From contig NZ_CP030082.1 in NCBI RefSeq assembly GCF_006874645.1, forward strand, positions 2,418,001-2,482,000: DNA of 64,000 bases, in the 5' to 3' direction. Numbering within the stretch: the first letter of the stretch is position 1; each line of letters begins with the position of its first letter. Below, in pieces: positions 17,463 through 26,318 of the stretch. Made by a program: the position numbers and the translations under genes. Under the pieces are notes generated by a model. It was given only the letters and a program-made list of their open reading frames with translations. It was not told the origin of the DNA and ran no database searches. This DNA comes from Bdellovibrio sp. ZAP7. GTDB lineage: Bacteria > Bdellovibrionota > Bdellovibrionia > Bdellovibrionales > Bdellovibrionaceae.

Positions 17463-19435
17463 TTGCGAGTGTTCGCATGAGCTTCAAACTCGAAAGTTGG
17501 CAGATCACGACTGCCACCAATTTTTAGAACTTGTAAGGACTTACCTGCGCGAGCATTCACACGCCCCGAAAGCATCCCGTACTGATCCCACGCTCCTGTC
17601 GTCTCAAGCTCTTTATCTTTATCGACTTTAGCTTTCACGTTTTTCCACTGCAGGCTTTGATCGTTTTTCCAATGAACTTCACCATTCAAATCACGCATGG
17701 AAAGTTTTTGATCCACCCACCAATCAGGATTAGTGACTTTGCCAAAAACTTCAACTCCGACAGAATCATCCTCTACGACCATGCTTTGTGCTTGGGCCAG
17801 GATCACGACATCTTTTTGTTTCAGGTCAAATTTGGCTTTGGATTTTCCAAAAGTCATACCTTCCACATCCAAAGTATCCAGCTGAGCTGAACCATGAACC
17901 GAGGAGACCTTTCCTTCGGTCATGCGGGCTTCGGCATTTAAAGTCAAAGTTCCGATTTCTCCCCCGTCCGTCATCAAGGCTTGCACAGCGGGAGCCAAAG
18001 TCACTTCGTCAATATCGGCGTTTAAACTCACATCCTTAAAGTCACGATCGGCTTTCACTTTAACATTCCCAATAAATTTACCGCCGCGAGGCTCGGCACG
18101 AGTCACCGCGATATTCCAAGTATCCCCCTTAAGCGACATCTCGCCAGCAATGCGATCTACAGCCTGAACTTCACGTTCGCTTTTATTCGAAAAAATAAAC
18201 TGCAACCCATGGTGCTCGCCCACCAAACGAATGTCCTTTTCAGATACGAATTCCGCTTGTCCCGTAAAAGACCCCAAATCACCAAAGATGCGGGCTTTCT
18301 GAGGGCGATTGATAAAGGCCATCAACTTATCGATACGCATATTTTGAATATCAATCAACAATGGTTTGTAACGAAGAGGATCCACCGATGTGAACGAAGC
18401 CTGATCAATACTCATCTCGCCCAAATCACCTTCGATACGGAAGTCTTTCACTTCCAAAGGTGCTGACTTTAACTTTTCTACCTCGCCAGTCATACGAGCT
18501 TTCGCTGACACCCAAACTTGTTTGCCATTCAGGTCTTTAGAGACCAGATCGTACTTTTGTAAAACCTGCAGCACCTGACTTAAAGGAATGTGTTTCATGT
18601 CGGTTTCAACATTCAACAAGTGATCTGCCGAAGAGTAATGGGCAATAACCGAATAATGTCCCTCGCGCCAGTTACCGAAAAAGTGCGCTTGCAAGGACTG
18701 CTCTGGTACCTCTTTGTATTCCAAAAACAAGTTCGCATGGGAAAGATAATCTCCCACCGTTTCATCGCGCAGGAAATTAGTTTTCGCATGGACTTCAACC
18801 ACGCGCGGCTCAAAAGATTTCACCGAAGCTTTGAAACTTAAAAGTTCCGAAGGATACTGGGGATACTGAGCCGAGATAATCTTGAAACTTTGAATATTCA
18901 AACCACGAATGTCATTGCGGTATTTGTCGGCTTGTTCGGAAGGGCTTAACGTCACCAGAGGAGCCTGCTCTTTATCCCCCCCCGCCGCCGCTTTCTTTAA
19001 CTCCTGTTTTTCTTTTTCACAGGCATCGACAGTTCCACGCAAAGTCAGCTGCATGTTATCAGCATCAATGGTTTTAATGGGTGACTCTTTAGTGATCAGT
19101 CCCCAGACAGAAACTGGCAACCGCATTTCATCGATCTCCAGCACCGGAGACATCCAGCAAGCTTGCTCCGACTCCATGCGCACCTGCTTAATCACGATCG
19201 CAAATCGCGGCAAAATTCCATCAGCGAGACTGAGCTCGGCAGAATCGAAAGAAACTTTGATGTCTTTGTGTATGTGGCTCGCGGCTTTTTCCAACTGCGC
19301 TTTGATACGTGCGGGAGAAAGAACAGATTTTGTCGTGTAGCCAATAAGAAAAGCCAGGATCAAACCCGTCAAAAGGATTTTCATACCTGGCTGTTCAGAG
19401 ATCAAATATTTATCAGAGCGGTTTCGGCGATCCAT
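17459..19435 (-). CDS. AsmA-like large membrane-anchored protein
   Basis: 658 residues. One membrane segment (about 18-37, MKILLTGLILAFLIGYTTKS) is followed by a long beta-rich periplasmic region with repeated strands such as LEVKDFRIEGDLGEMSIDQASF and VTLAPAVQALMTDGGEIGTLTLNAEARM, the character of AsmA/TamB/DUF748 proteins, which are thought to carry lipids between membranes. An internal ATG at 19384 gives a cleaner N terminus and is a valid alternative start. It is coupled to the downstream glycerophosphodiesterase, which supports a lipid role. The family call rests on pattern, not alignment. Confidence 0.7.
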   Translation of the reverse strand: MDRRNRSDKYLISEQPGMKILLTGLILAFLIGYTTKSVLSPARIKAQLEKAASHIHKDIKVSFDSAELSLADGILPRFAIVIKQVRMESEQACWMSPVLEIDEMRLPVSVWGLITKESPIKTIDADNMQLTLRGTVDACEKEKQELKKAAAGGDKEQAPLVTLSPSEQADKYRNDIRGLNIQSFKIISAQYPQYPSELLSFKASVKSFEPRVVEVHAKTNFLRDETVGDYLSHANLFLEYKEVPEQSLQAHFFGNWREGHYSVIAHYSSADHLLNVETDMKHIPLSQVLQVLQKYDLVSKDLNGKQVWVSAKARMTGEVEKLKSAPLEVKDFRIEGDLGEMSIDQASFTSVDPLRYKPLLIDIQNMRIDKLMAFINRPQKARIFGDLGSFTGQAEFVSEKDIRLVGEHHGLQFIFSNKSEREVQAVDRIAGEMSLKGDTWNIAVTRAEPRGGKFIGNVKVKADRDFKDVSLNADIDEVTLAPAVQALMTDGGEIGTLTLNAEARMTEGKVSSVHGSAQLDTLDVEGMTFGKSKAKFDLKQKDVVILAQAQSMVVEDDSVGVEVFGKVTNPDWWVDQKLSMRDLNGEVHWKNDQSLQWKNVKAKVDKDKELETTGAWDQYGMLSGRVNARAGKSLQVLKIGGSRDLPTFEFEAHANTRK

Positions 19436-19486
19436 GACCTATTCTTATTCGAAAGGTCCCGACCGCCAAGGTCTTTTTAGAAATGA

Positions 19487-19975
19487 CTACTTGTATTCGA
19501 AGTGAAGGATTTCAAATTCCTTGTCACCTTTAGGGCTTTGCACCGTTACAGTATCGCCAACTTTTTTACCGATCAATGCGCGAGCCAACGGAGAAAGCAC
19601 GGAAACCATGCCTTTTTTAACGTCAGCTTCGTCAACGCCTACGATTTGATAAGCCACTTCTTCTTCTGTTTCAGTATCAACGGCTTTAACATGTGCACCG
19701 AATACAACACGGTCTGCTTTGATTGTGGATACGTCAATCACTTCAGCGCCAGCCAATTTGCCTTGGATTTCAGCAATACGGCCTTCAATCATAGATTGGC
19801 GTTCTTTAGCAGATTCGTACTCCGCGTTCTCAGAAATATCGCCTTGAGCGCGGGCTTCTTCGATAGCCGCGATAACAGAGGGTCTTTCCTCTAACAATAG
19901 CTTCTTAAGCTCTGCATCTAGCAGCGCTTTTCCGCGAACTGTCATTGGAAGTTTGTCGTTTGTACCTACAGACAT
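19487..19975 (-). CDS. greA: Transcription elongation factor GreA
   Basis: 162 residues, typical GreA length. It rescues backtracked RNA polymerase by stimulating transcript cleavage. The N-terminal coiled coil carries the tip acidic motif ARAQGDISENAEYESAKERQ and the C-terminal FKBP-like domain has SPLARALIGKKVGDTVTV. The ATG at 19975 has GGAG 8 nt upstream; longer in-frame extensions lack a ribosome site and conserved sequence. It stands alone, with 51 bp between its stop and the AsmA-like start. Confidence 0.95.
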   Translation of the reverse strand: MSVGTNDKLPMTVRGKALLDAELKKLLLEERPSVIAAIEEARAQGDISENAEYESAKERQSMIEGRIAEIQGKLAGAEVIDVSTIKADRVVFGAHVKAVDTETEEEVAYQIVGVDEADVKKGMVSVLSPLARALIGKKVGDTVTVQSPKGDKEFEILHFEYK

Positions 19976-20111
19976 GTCTATCTCCACTGTTAAAGGGACA
20001 TTACTTTTACCCGAGAAGGGCGAACTTATCAACCGCGCCCCCACCCAGACTCGACGCAACGCATTTAGATAATGCATTGAGCCGCATATTCCTCCGGCGT
20101 ACCATAAACCC

Positions 20112-20381
20112 ATGGGTCAAAAGAAAAAAACCGAAATCATCTGCCGTTGCAACAATGTGTCCCGGGCGACCATTGAGCAAGCTATTACAGATGGCGCAAA
20201 GACCCTGAACGAAATATTCGACACCACCACCGCCGGCGTCGGACCTTGCGGAGGATCCTGCCGCCGTAAACTCGCCCCTCTTCTTGAACATTACCTGAAA
20301 ACCGGTCAATTTCCTGAAAAAATTCAGGAGGACTTGTCAGGCAAAAATAATGGAAAGAGTGAGGGCGAAAAGAAAGACTAA
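20112..20381 (+). CDS. BFD-like [2Fe-2S] protein (bacterioferritin-associated ferredoxin type)
   Basis: 89 residues. The BFD fold has four Cys in a CxC-x32-CxxxC pattern (ICRCNN, Cys11/Cys13; GPCGGSCRRK, Cys46/Cys50) expected to bind one [2Fe-2S] cluster. In the known family Bfd helps release iron from bacterioferritin; related domains also occur in nitrite reductases and regulators. A charged C-terminal tail (KNNGKSEGEKKD) follows. Its stop overlaps by 4 bp the stop of the convergent gene, which is also a BFD-type protein. No bacterioferritin is in the window. Confidence 0.85.
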   Translation: MGQKKKTEIICRCNNVSRATIEQAITDGAKTLNEIFDTTTAGVGPCGGSCRRKLAPLLEHYLKTGQFPEKIQEDLSGKNNGKSEGEKKD

Positions 20382-20818
20382 GAGGCTTTTTGCTGATTCA
20401 GACGATACTGAATCATTTTGTGCACTTCAGGACGACACGTCCCGCACTGAGCACTCGCCGATGTCTGACGAGTCACCACTTCAGGAGTACGAGCTCCCGC
20501 AATAATAGCTTGATCAATAGTATGCGCAGAAATGCCACGGCAGTGACAGATCTCTGTATCACCAGTAGCAGCTTGCCACTCACCACGCAGACGCAAAACC
20601 ATTTCGCGCAGTAAAAGACTGCTGTGATCTTGCCCTTCTGGTAAAGGCCATTTTGAAATATCCGCGCCAAACGAACGACGCATTTTCTTCATCATATCCA
20701 TAAATTCAGTACATCCCACATGAGAGACATTCAATACTCTACCGGGCGCCGAAGGAGTTTCTCCTTCGCATTCCACTTCAATAAAATCACGTCCGTCGAG
20801 TTCGACTTTGATCTTCAT
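20378..20818 (-). CDS. Protein with C-terminal BFD-like [2Fe-2S] domain and novel N-terminal domain
   Basis: 146 residues from the ATG at 20818. The last 50 residues hold EICHCRG and AQCGTCRPEV, the CxC...CxxC pattern of BFD domains. Residues 1-90 form an additional domain (KIKVELDGRDFIEVECEGETP, then NVSHVGCTEFMDMMKKMRRSFG) that I do not recognise; it has its own Cys. It is convergent with, and probably paralogous at its C terminus to, the 20112-20381 gene. A role in iron or redox sensing is inferred from the cluster motif only. Confidence 0.8.
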   Translation of the reverse strand: MKIKVELDGRDFIEVECEGETPSAPGRVLNVSHVGCTEFMDMMKKMRRSFGADISKWPLPEGQDHSSLLLREMVLRLRGEWQAATGDTEICHCRGISAHTIDQAIIAGARTPEVVTRQTSASAQCGTCRPEVHKMIQYRLNQQKAS

Positions 20819-20865
20819 ATAAGCTATTATGATAGGCCAAACTCTCACTTGCCCCAAGGCCAGTT

Positions 20866-21708
20866 ATGCTAAATCTCAAAATACTACTGCTCAGTCGGAA
20901 ATTTGAAATTCACAGCAGCCGTCGCTTGGTCGAGGAAGGTGTTTCTCGTGGACACACCATGCTCTTGTGGGATCCGGAATGGCCTCTCACGCGACTGAAA
21001 ATCAAGCCTGACATTATCATCCCACGCATCAGTAGCTTTCAATTTAATAAAGCTGTGAAGGTTTTAACGACCTTGGAGAACCAAGGTATTCTTTCAGTGA
21101 ATCCGTCTCAAAACTACACAGTGGCTCGCAATAAATGGTTCACCTATGTTGCGCTGACGGAAGCAAATATAGCTTCGCCATCCTCTTACTTAATCACTCG
21201 TTTTGAGGAAAGCATTCCCTTGGAATTTCCAGTGATCATCAAACGCCTGGAATCCAGCAAGGGCGAGGGCGTTTTCTTAGCGGAAGATGCGCGAGCGATT
21301 GCGGATATTTTCGCAAGCACTGGCGATGAAGAACTTTTAGCACAGGAATATTTTCCCGAAGCTTTCGGAACCGATGTACGCGCATTCGTCGTTGGCGGTG
21401 AAATAAAAGCTGCGATGAAAAGAACGGCACGCCCGGGAGAGTTTCGGAGCAATCTCGCATTAGGTGCGACGGCTGAACCGTGCACTTTAGAACCTTATGA
21501 ATCTGAATTGATTTTAAAAACTATTCGTACTTTGGGTCTGCAGGTCTCAGGTGTCGATCTATTGCGAACGCGTAAAGGCAGTCTGGTTTTAGAGGCGAAC
21601 CCTTGTCCTGGCTTGGAAGGCATAGAAAAATATAGTCAGCAGAACCTTGCAAATAGCATCATTCAATATGCTGAGGAGCTGTATGACAAACACAAGACCT
21701 CGCGTTGA
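20866..21708 (+). CDS. RimK-like ATP-grasp ligase
   Basis: 280 residues, with AAGG before the ATG. The layout follows RimK/LysX: an N-terminal domain with SRKFEIHSSRRLVEEGVSRGHTM and KPDIIIPRISSFQF, then the ATP-grasp core (FPVIIKRLESSKGEGVFL, LLAQEYFPEAFGTDVRAFVVGGEIKAAMKRTA, EFRSNLALGATAEP, VLEANPCPGLEGIEKYS). The family adds amino acids such as glutamate to ribosomal S6 or other substrates; the target here is unknown. It overlaps the downstream gloB by 26 bp, so the two are likely translationally coupled. Confidence 0.88.
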   Translation: MLNLKILLLSRKFEIHSSRRLVEEGVSRGHTMLLWDPEWPLTRLKIKPDIIIPRISSFQFNKAVKVLTTLENQGILSVNPSQNYTVARNKWFTYVALTEANIASPSSYLITRFEESIPLEFPVIIKRLESSKGEGVFLAEDARAIADIFASTGDEELLAQEYFPEAFGTDVRAFVVGGEIKAAMKRTARPGEFRSNLALGATAEPCTLEPYESELILKTIRTLGLQVSGVDLLRTRKGSLVLEANPCPGLEGIEKYSQQNLANSIIQYAEELYDKHKTSR

Positions 21709-22441
21709 ACTTATCCCTATCTTTGAAGACAACTATGTCTTCTGTTTGATTGATGATAACAATCAAGAGGCCTTTGTTATTGATCCTGGCGAAGCTGCGA
21801 AAACTTCTCAATACCTAAAAGACAACGGACTCAAATTAAAAGGTGTTTTACTGACCCATCACCACAACGATCATGTCGGTGGAGTGCGCCCTTTGGTTTC
21901 TGAACACCCCGCCCCGATTTATGCGCCTTTGAAAAATAAAACTCAGATCGGTCACGCCGACACCTGGGTGACTGAAGGTGAAACCGTGCGACTGGGACCC
22001 TTTGAATTTAAAGTTCTGGAACTGCCCGGCCACACGCTAGGACATGTTGCTTATTGGGAGCCAAAAATGAAATGGCTTTTCTCTGGGGATGTTTTATTTG
22101 GCCTCGGATGTGGACGACTTTTTGAGGGTAGCTATGAACAAGGTTACGAAAGCCTGCAACGAATTAAAAAACTTCCGGCAGACACTTTGGTTTACTGTAC
22201 TCACGAATACACTGAAGCCAATTTGAATTTTTGCAATATGCTTTCGAATTTAGACAACTCCCCGATCACCGGAGACAATGAAGACCTGGAACTTTATGCG
22301 AATCAATTGTTGTCTCGTCGTGAAATGGAACTTCCCTCCGTGCCGTTGAAATTATCAGTAGAGCTGCGAGTAAATCCGTTCCTGCTGGCAAAATCAGTTT
22401 CGCAATTCACTTACCTGCGGGATCTGCGCAACAAACAATAA
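21683..22441 (+). CDS. gloB: Hydroxyacylglutathione hydrolase (glyoxalase II)
   Basis: 252 residues, matching glyoxalase II. It hydrolyses S-lactoylglutathione to lactate and glutathione in methylglyoxal detoxification. The metallo-beta-lactamase motif is LTHHHNDHVGG (THxHxDH binuclear site), with LPGHTLGHVAYW, FSGDVLFGLGCGRLFEG and CTHEYTEANLNF supplying the remaining ligands. The ATG at 21683 has GAGGAG 6 nt upstream, inside the end of the RimK-like gene. The C terminus (RVNPFLLAKS) fits the family's substrate-binding helices. Confidence 0.93.
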   Translation: MTNTRPRVELIPIFEDNYVFCLIDDNNQEAFVIDPGEAAKTSQYLKDNGLKLKGVLLTHHHNDHVGGVRPLVSEHPAPIYAPLKNKTQIGHADTWVTEGETVRLGPFEFKVLELPGHTLGHVAYWEPKMKWLFSGDVLFGLGCGRLFEGSYEQGYESLQRIKKLPADTLVYCTHEYTEANLNFCNMLSNLDNSPITGDNEDLELYANQLLSRREMELPSVPLKLSVELRVNPFLLAKSVSQFTYLRDLRNKQ

Positions 22442-22503
22442 AAGAACATGCTATTAGGCTTCATAGTTAAGTTAAGCAAAGGCTGTTAATTGTGCCTTTC
22501 AAT

Positions 22504-22528
22504 AAAAAAAGCCCAGCATTTGCTGAGC
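22504..22528 (-). terminator. Rho-independent terminator of the 22571-22978 gene
   Basis: On the minus strand GCTCAGC, loop AAAT, GCTGGGC (one G-U pair), then seven Ts. Confidence 0.85.
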
Positions 22529-22570
22529 CTTTCCCTCTTCCATTTTCGAATTTCAATTTTTGATTTTCGA

Positions 22571-22978
22571 TTAACGGGCTTGTTCAACAACTTCACATGT
22601 GAAGTTGCCTACATGAGTTTTCTCGCCCAAACCCCAATAGTAAAGTTTTGCAGTGTGATCAACGACGTTGATAGACAATTCGAATTCAGTCGAAGCTTCT
22701 ACAGAGAAAATGTATTCAACAGACACTGGAGTGGAATCGATATCCAACGCCAAAGCAGGACCATTCAAATCTTGCGTATCGATTTTGTAATCGCCAACAT
22801 TCAAAGACCATTGTTGCAAACCGTGGCGGAACAAAACTGTGGGATTGTTTTGAATGTTGATTTCAGCAGGTATCTCAGCAGATTTATTAAGCTGCGTAGC
22901 TTGGCAGTCAAACACACGCTCGTCAGCAAAAGAGATTGAAGCGAACAACATTGTGAAAGCGATAATTGCAGATTTCAT
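22571..22978 (-). CDS. Small exported protein of unknown function
   Basis: 135 residues. The signal peptide (MKSAIIAFTMLFASISFA) is followed by a beta-rich domain with cysteines near each end (VFDCQAT, NFTCEVV), probably joined by a disulfide. AAGGA lies before the ATG. It is monocistronic, bounded by a terminator at 22504-22528. It has the same general plan as the small exported gene at 405-758 (signal peptide, about 100 residues, terminal Cys), but I cannot show homology by eye. Confidence 0.75.
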   Translation of the reverse strand: MKSAIIAFTMLFASISFADERVFDCQATQLNKSAEIPAEINIQNNPTVLFRHGLQQWSLNVGDYKIDTQDLNGPALALDIDSTPVSVEYIFSVEASTEFELSINVVDHTAKLYYWGLGEKTHVGNFTCEVVEQAR

Positions 22979-23117
22979 GAATTCGTCCTTTGTTTAATGC
23001 CCATCACCTATCGTGATTCCCCGACAATGTCGTTCATTTTCTATATTTTACACACTCCTCATCGCGGGAAGGATTCGCAACTTAACATTTGTTACCCATC
23101 GCAATGAATCCCAAATG

Positions 23118-23147
23118 AAAAAACCGCGTTCATCACGCGGTTTTTTC
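23118..23147 (-). terminator. Bidirectional-type terminator after the halogenase gene
   Basis: AAAAAACCGCG, loop TTCATCA, CGCGGTTTTTT. The A and T tracts on both sides allow termination in either direction. It lies just downstream of the minus-strand stop at 23152. Confidence 0.9.
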
Positions 23148-23151
23148 ATTT

Positions 23152-24753
23152 TTAAGCTTCAGTTTCGACGATCCAAGTGTCCTGGTCTTCAAAAAGTTGC
23201 TCCAACAACCCACCCTCAATCAGGTAGTCCTCGCTGAAAAGCTCATGCAGACTGAGCGCCTTTTTAGTCAGCTCCTGATAAGAAAGCGTGCGCTGCACGT
23301 ATTCTTCCTTAGACATCTTAGGGCGCACCGGGGGACGCTCCAAAGCCTTTTGACCGTACAACAAAGTATCATAGCTGTAGCTATTAAACACCAAGGCTTC
23401 ACAAGCTGTGTAGGGTGAGTTCGTTCCCAGATTGCTGGCACTGAGTGGCGCACGCTGGTTGAAAAGATCCACCACCATCTGCGCATCACCCATTTCGGTG
23501 TTTGCACGGCAGTCTTGCCAGTATTTAGTGTCCATTTGCTTATTGTATTTGTAGTGAACCGCTAAGAACCAACGGAACGTGTCCCACGTCGCCGCGATCT
23601 CTTGATTGATGGCTGCGATGCTGGAGCTGTCGTGGTGATTGTTCGGCATCAGCTTACACAAAGTCATAATGCTGTGAACGGCCGTTTGAATCGCAGTGGA
23701 TTCCAAAGGTTCAACAAATCCGTAAGCATTCCCCAAACCAAAGACGTTTTTATTCCAGGCTTTTTTATGGCGACCCGTACGGAATTCCACCATTTTGTAT
23801 TTTTCAAAATGACCGAATCTTGCGCGAGCTTCTTTCAAAGCTTGCTCTTCATCACAGTAATCTGTCGAATGCACGTAACCATGGTGATTTTCACCACGCA
23901 TAGGAATAGTCCAAGCCCAGCCATTCGGCATCGTTGAACATTGGGTATAAGGACGGATGTCATTGTTGTTGGGAGTATCAAAAGTCAGCGCGCGGTTATT
24001 ACGCAATGTCGATTTGTAAGAAATGAACTCTGTTTTAAGGCCTTGCCCCAAGATACGAGAGCGGAAACCAGAACAATCAATATACAAATCAAATGAATGC
24101 TTTTTGCCGTCATCAGTTTCAATGGATGTCACAAAGTCATTGTCATCCAAGTGAACATTCTCAACCACCGCATCGATAATCGGAATTTGTCTTTGCTTAA
24201 CAATGTTATTCAAGAAACGGATCAGGTTCTTATTATCAATGTGATAAGAAAAAGGAATGCTTTGAAGCAAGGAGATCATCTCCCCGTTTTTTTCGCGGAT
24301 CACAGGGATTTTATGATTATCCATCAACACCGATGCCCAGTTGGCATTATTGATAGAGTCTTCGTAGTAGTAACTCTCCTGCTGATGACCCGCAAAGAAG
24401 TTAAAGTTAAAGTGATAATCCCCTGGGCAGCCCCAATCAAAACGAATACCCAATTTGATTGTCGGTTGAACCGCTTGAAAGAACTCCTGTGGGTCAATCC
24501 CCAAAGTACGATGCAAGAACGGCACGATCTCTGTCGTCGTCGACTCACCCACCCCGATGACCGGAATTTTGCTGGATTCGATGACAGAGGTTTGAATTTT
24601 AGGGTGCAATTTTTTAAGAGCGAGGGCTGCCAAGTAACCAGCCGTCCCGCCGCCCAGGATCCCGATGGATTTGATTTCTGTTTGAGGATATTTGGAAAAA
24701 TTCAGGTAACTAAGATCAAAAGCTGTGTCGATATAATCTGACAAAGACGCCAT
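23152..24753 (-). CDS. Flavin-dependent halogenase (tryptophan-halogenase family)
   Basis: 533 residues, the usual length. The family uses FADH2, O2 and chloride or bromide to make HOX, which is guided to the substrate by an active-site lysine. Visible are the FAD motif ILGGGTAGYLAA (34-39), VIGVGESTT, a lysine in PTIKLGIRFDWG (Lys100) at the catalytic Lys position, the halogenase signature WAWTIP (279-284), and GFVEPLESTAI with Glu351 at the catalytic Glu position. Substrate is unknown. No flavin reductase, NRPS/PKS or other pathway gene is adjacent, so it is an orphan enzyme. It ends in a strong terminator. Confidence 0.9.
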   Translation of the reverse strand: MASLSDYIDTAFDLSYLNFSKYPQTEIKSIGILGGGTAGYLAALALKKLHPKIQTSVIESSKIPVIGVGESTTTEIVPFLHRTLGIDPQEFFQAVQPTIKLGIRFDWGCPGDYHFNFNFFAGHQQESYYYEDSINNANWASVLMDNHKIPVIREKNGEMISLLQSIPFSYHIDNKNLIRFLNNIVKQRQIPIIDAVVENVHLDDNDFVTSIETDDGKKHSFDLYIDCSGFRSRILGQGLKTEFISYKSTLRNNRALTFDTPNNNDIRPYTQCSTMPNGWAWTIPMRGENHHGYVHSTDYCDEEQALKEARARFGHFEKYKMVEFRTGRHKKAWNKNVFGLGNAYGFVEPLESTAIQTAVHSIMTLCKLMPNNHHDSSSIAAINQEIAATWDTFRWFLAVHYKYNKQMDTKYWQDCRANTEMGDAQMVVDLFNQRAPLSASNLGTNSPYTACEALVFNSYSYDTLLYGQKALERPPVRPKMSKEEYVQRTLSYQELTKKALSLHELFSEDYLIEGGLLEQLFEDQDTWIVETEA

Positions 24754-24815
24754 GGGAAAACCTCGTTTAGATAGGTCTTCCTTATCCCATAACGCCCGTC
24801 AGGTTTCAAAGGTCT

Positions 24816-25565
24816 TTAAGACTGAAAGAACTTTTGCTGCCACATCGCTTGGCGCTCGTCAGTGATACCGTATTCAGTAAGTAAAAATTTCTGGATGCTA
24901 CCGGCTTTGGACTTCATTTCTTCCATCGCCGCATTCAGGAAGCTCTCGTGAGCGCCCATCATGTATTGGAATCCCTCCATGGCTCTATCAGAAAGAATGT
25001 TCTTAAACTGGATCATCAAGCCTTTACGAAATGGCTCAAGACCCGTTTGGGTTTGCAAATAGTCTTTCATGACCTGGGACTCATCCACCCCCAATGCCAA
25101 AAGCATCAATGCAGTCCCTACACCTGTGCGATCCTTACCGACCGCGCAGTGCTGAAGCATCCCCTTGCCTGACATTTCATCCATCACCGCGAACATGCGG
25201 CGGTAGGCCTGATTATCAAACGGCAAGGTCCGGTAAAGCTTTTCCATGTACTGCGGAGGAATATTTTCTAAATGCTCTTTAGTAAAAAATGAACCCAGGT
25301 TCGCGCTCATACGATAGGCCACGGGATTAGCCGGACAGTTTTCGTAAGCCACGCCCTCCCACAAAACATCTTTGTCGTGAGCAGCTTCAGAGGGATCGCG
25401 GAAATCAATGACGTGCCCAATTGTCGTTTGCAAAAGCAGGACATCGTCTGATGTTAGCTTCGACAGTGCTCCAGAACGATAGAATTGACCCGATTTAAGC
25501 TGATGACCTTGGACGGAAACATGACCACCCAGATCGCGGAAGTTAATGGCGCCAGTTAGTTTCAA
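24816..25565 (-). CDS. Tyrosine/dual-specificity phosphatase of the Y_phosphatase3 type
   Basis: 249 residues. The N terminus TGAINFRDLGGH and YRSGALSKLTSDD are typical of this bacterial family. The P-loop HCAVGKDRTGVGTALML has the CX5R catalytic motif, with the Lys-Asp pair seen in LipA/MptpB-like enzymes that also act on phosphoinositides. There is no signal peptide, so it is cytoplasmic. It is the last gene of the ileS-trmO-phosphatase run (15-bp gap from trmO). The substrate cannot be told from sequence. Confidence 0.87.
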   Translation of the reverse strand: MKLTGAINFRDLGGHVSVQGHQLKSGQFYRSGALSKLTSDDVLLLQTTIGHVIDFRDPSEAAHDKDVLWEGVAYENCPANPVAYRMSANLGSFFTKEHLENIPPQYMEKLYRTLPFDNQAYRRMFAVMDEMSGKGMLQHCAVGKDRTGVGTALMLLALGVDESQVMKDYLQTQTGLEPFRKGLMIQFKNILSDRAMEGFQYMMGAHESFLNAAMEEMKSKAGSIQKFLLTEYGITDERQAMWQQKFFQS

Positions 25566-25580
25566 ATGAGGAACTCCGGT

Positions 25581-26318
25581 TTAAAGAATTTCGTAGACGA
25601 AGAAGTGGCCTTCTCGCAGTTCGTATTTTACATCACTTCCCAGGATATCAAAGCCGTATCTCTGTCCCCAGCTCTTTGAGTCCGTAATGGGATCTTGGCG
25701 CTTCTGAAACGCTGGACGAGGGTCCAATTCGAGAATGCTAACGATAAGATTGCGAAGGTTGTTCTCGTTGTTAGGATCGCGTTTTTTTATCACCGCGTCA
25801 GCTTCGTCAGAGAACACTACTTCGGTGCGCTCAATGGGATCACTGGCCCACCCTGCATTCGCCTCAGGAATCGAATCTGCGTAAGGAATATAAGGCTTAA
25901 TATCCAGAACTGGTGTGCCATCCAAAAGATCCACCCCATGCACGTGAATTTCGGGGCCACCCTTGGCATCAAAATCAATCTTTTCAATTTTTACCGCAGA
26001 CATCCCAATCGGATTCGGTCTGTGCGGAGAACGTGACGCCAGAACTCCGACTTTACGGTTCCCACCCAGCCTTGGTGGACGAATACTCGGCTTCCAGTTT
26101 TTCCCACCATGCTCGTGGAAAACAAAGACGATCCAAAGATGACTGAACTCTTCCAGACCGCGAATCGCAGTTAATAAATCGGGATCAGGCAAAAGCTTGA
26201 TAATCCCTTTAGCAGGATTCACCAAGCCCGGCTGACGAGGAATTCCAAATTTATCATGAAAGGGCGTTTGCACATGCCCGATCGCTGAAAATTCAAAACT
26301 CTCCCCGTGCTTTTGCAT
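25581..26318 (-). CDS. trmO: tRNA (N6-threonylcarbamoyladenosine(37)-N6)-methyltransferase TrmO
   Basis: 245 residues. TrmO (YaeB/TsaA family) methylates t6A37 in tRNA-Thr using SAM. Seen are FSAIGHVQTPFHDKFGIPRQPGLV, GLEEFSHLWIVFVFHEH, the core RSPHRPNPIGMSAVKI, LLDGTPVLDIKPYIPYADSI, and the C-terminal IDPRPAF-like segment LELDPRPAFQKR. The start codon overlaps the ileS stop (TAATG), which indicates translational coupling; grouping of a tRNA-modification gene with a tRNA synthetase is sensible. Confidence 0.93.
   Translation of the reverse strand: MQKHGESFEFSAIGHVQTPFHDKFGIPRQPGLVNPAKGIIKLLPDPDLLTAIRGLEEFSHLWIVFVFHEHGGKNWKPSIRPPRLGGNRKVGVLASRSPHRPNPIGMSAVKIEKIDFDAKGGPEIHVHGVDLLDGTPVLDIKPYIPYADSIPEANAGWASDPIERTEVVFSDEADAVIKKRDPNNENNLRNLIVSILELDPRPAFQKRQDPITDSKSWGQRYGFDILGSDVKYELREGHFFVYEIL

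Noticed and set aside
24097-24741. 214-codon open frame on the plus strand inside the halogenase gene
   Set aside because: It is antisense to a gene with clear motifs, has no ribosome site and reads as the reverse strand of coding sequence.
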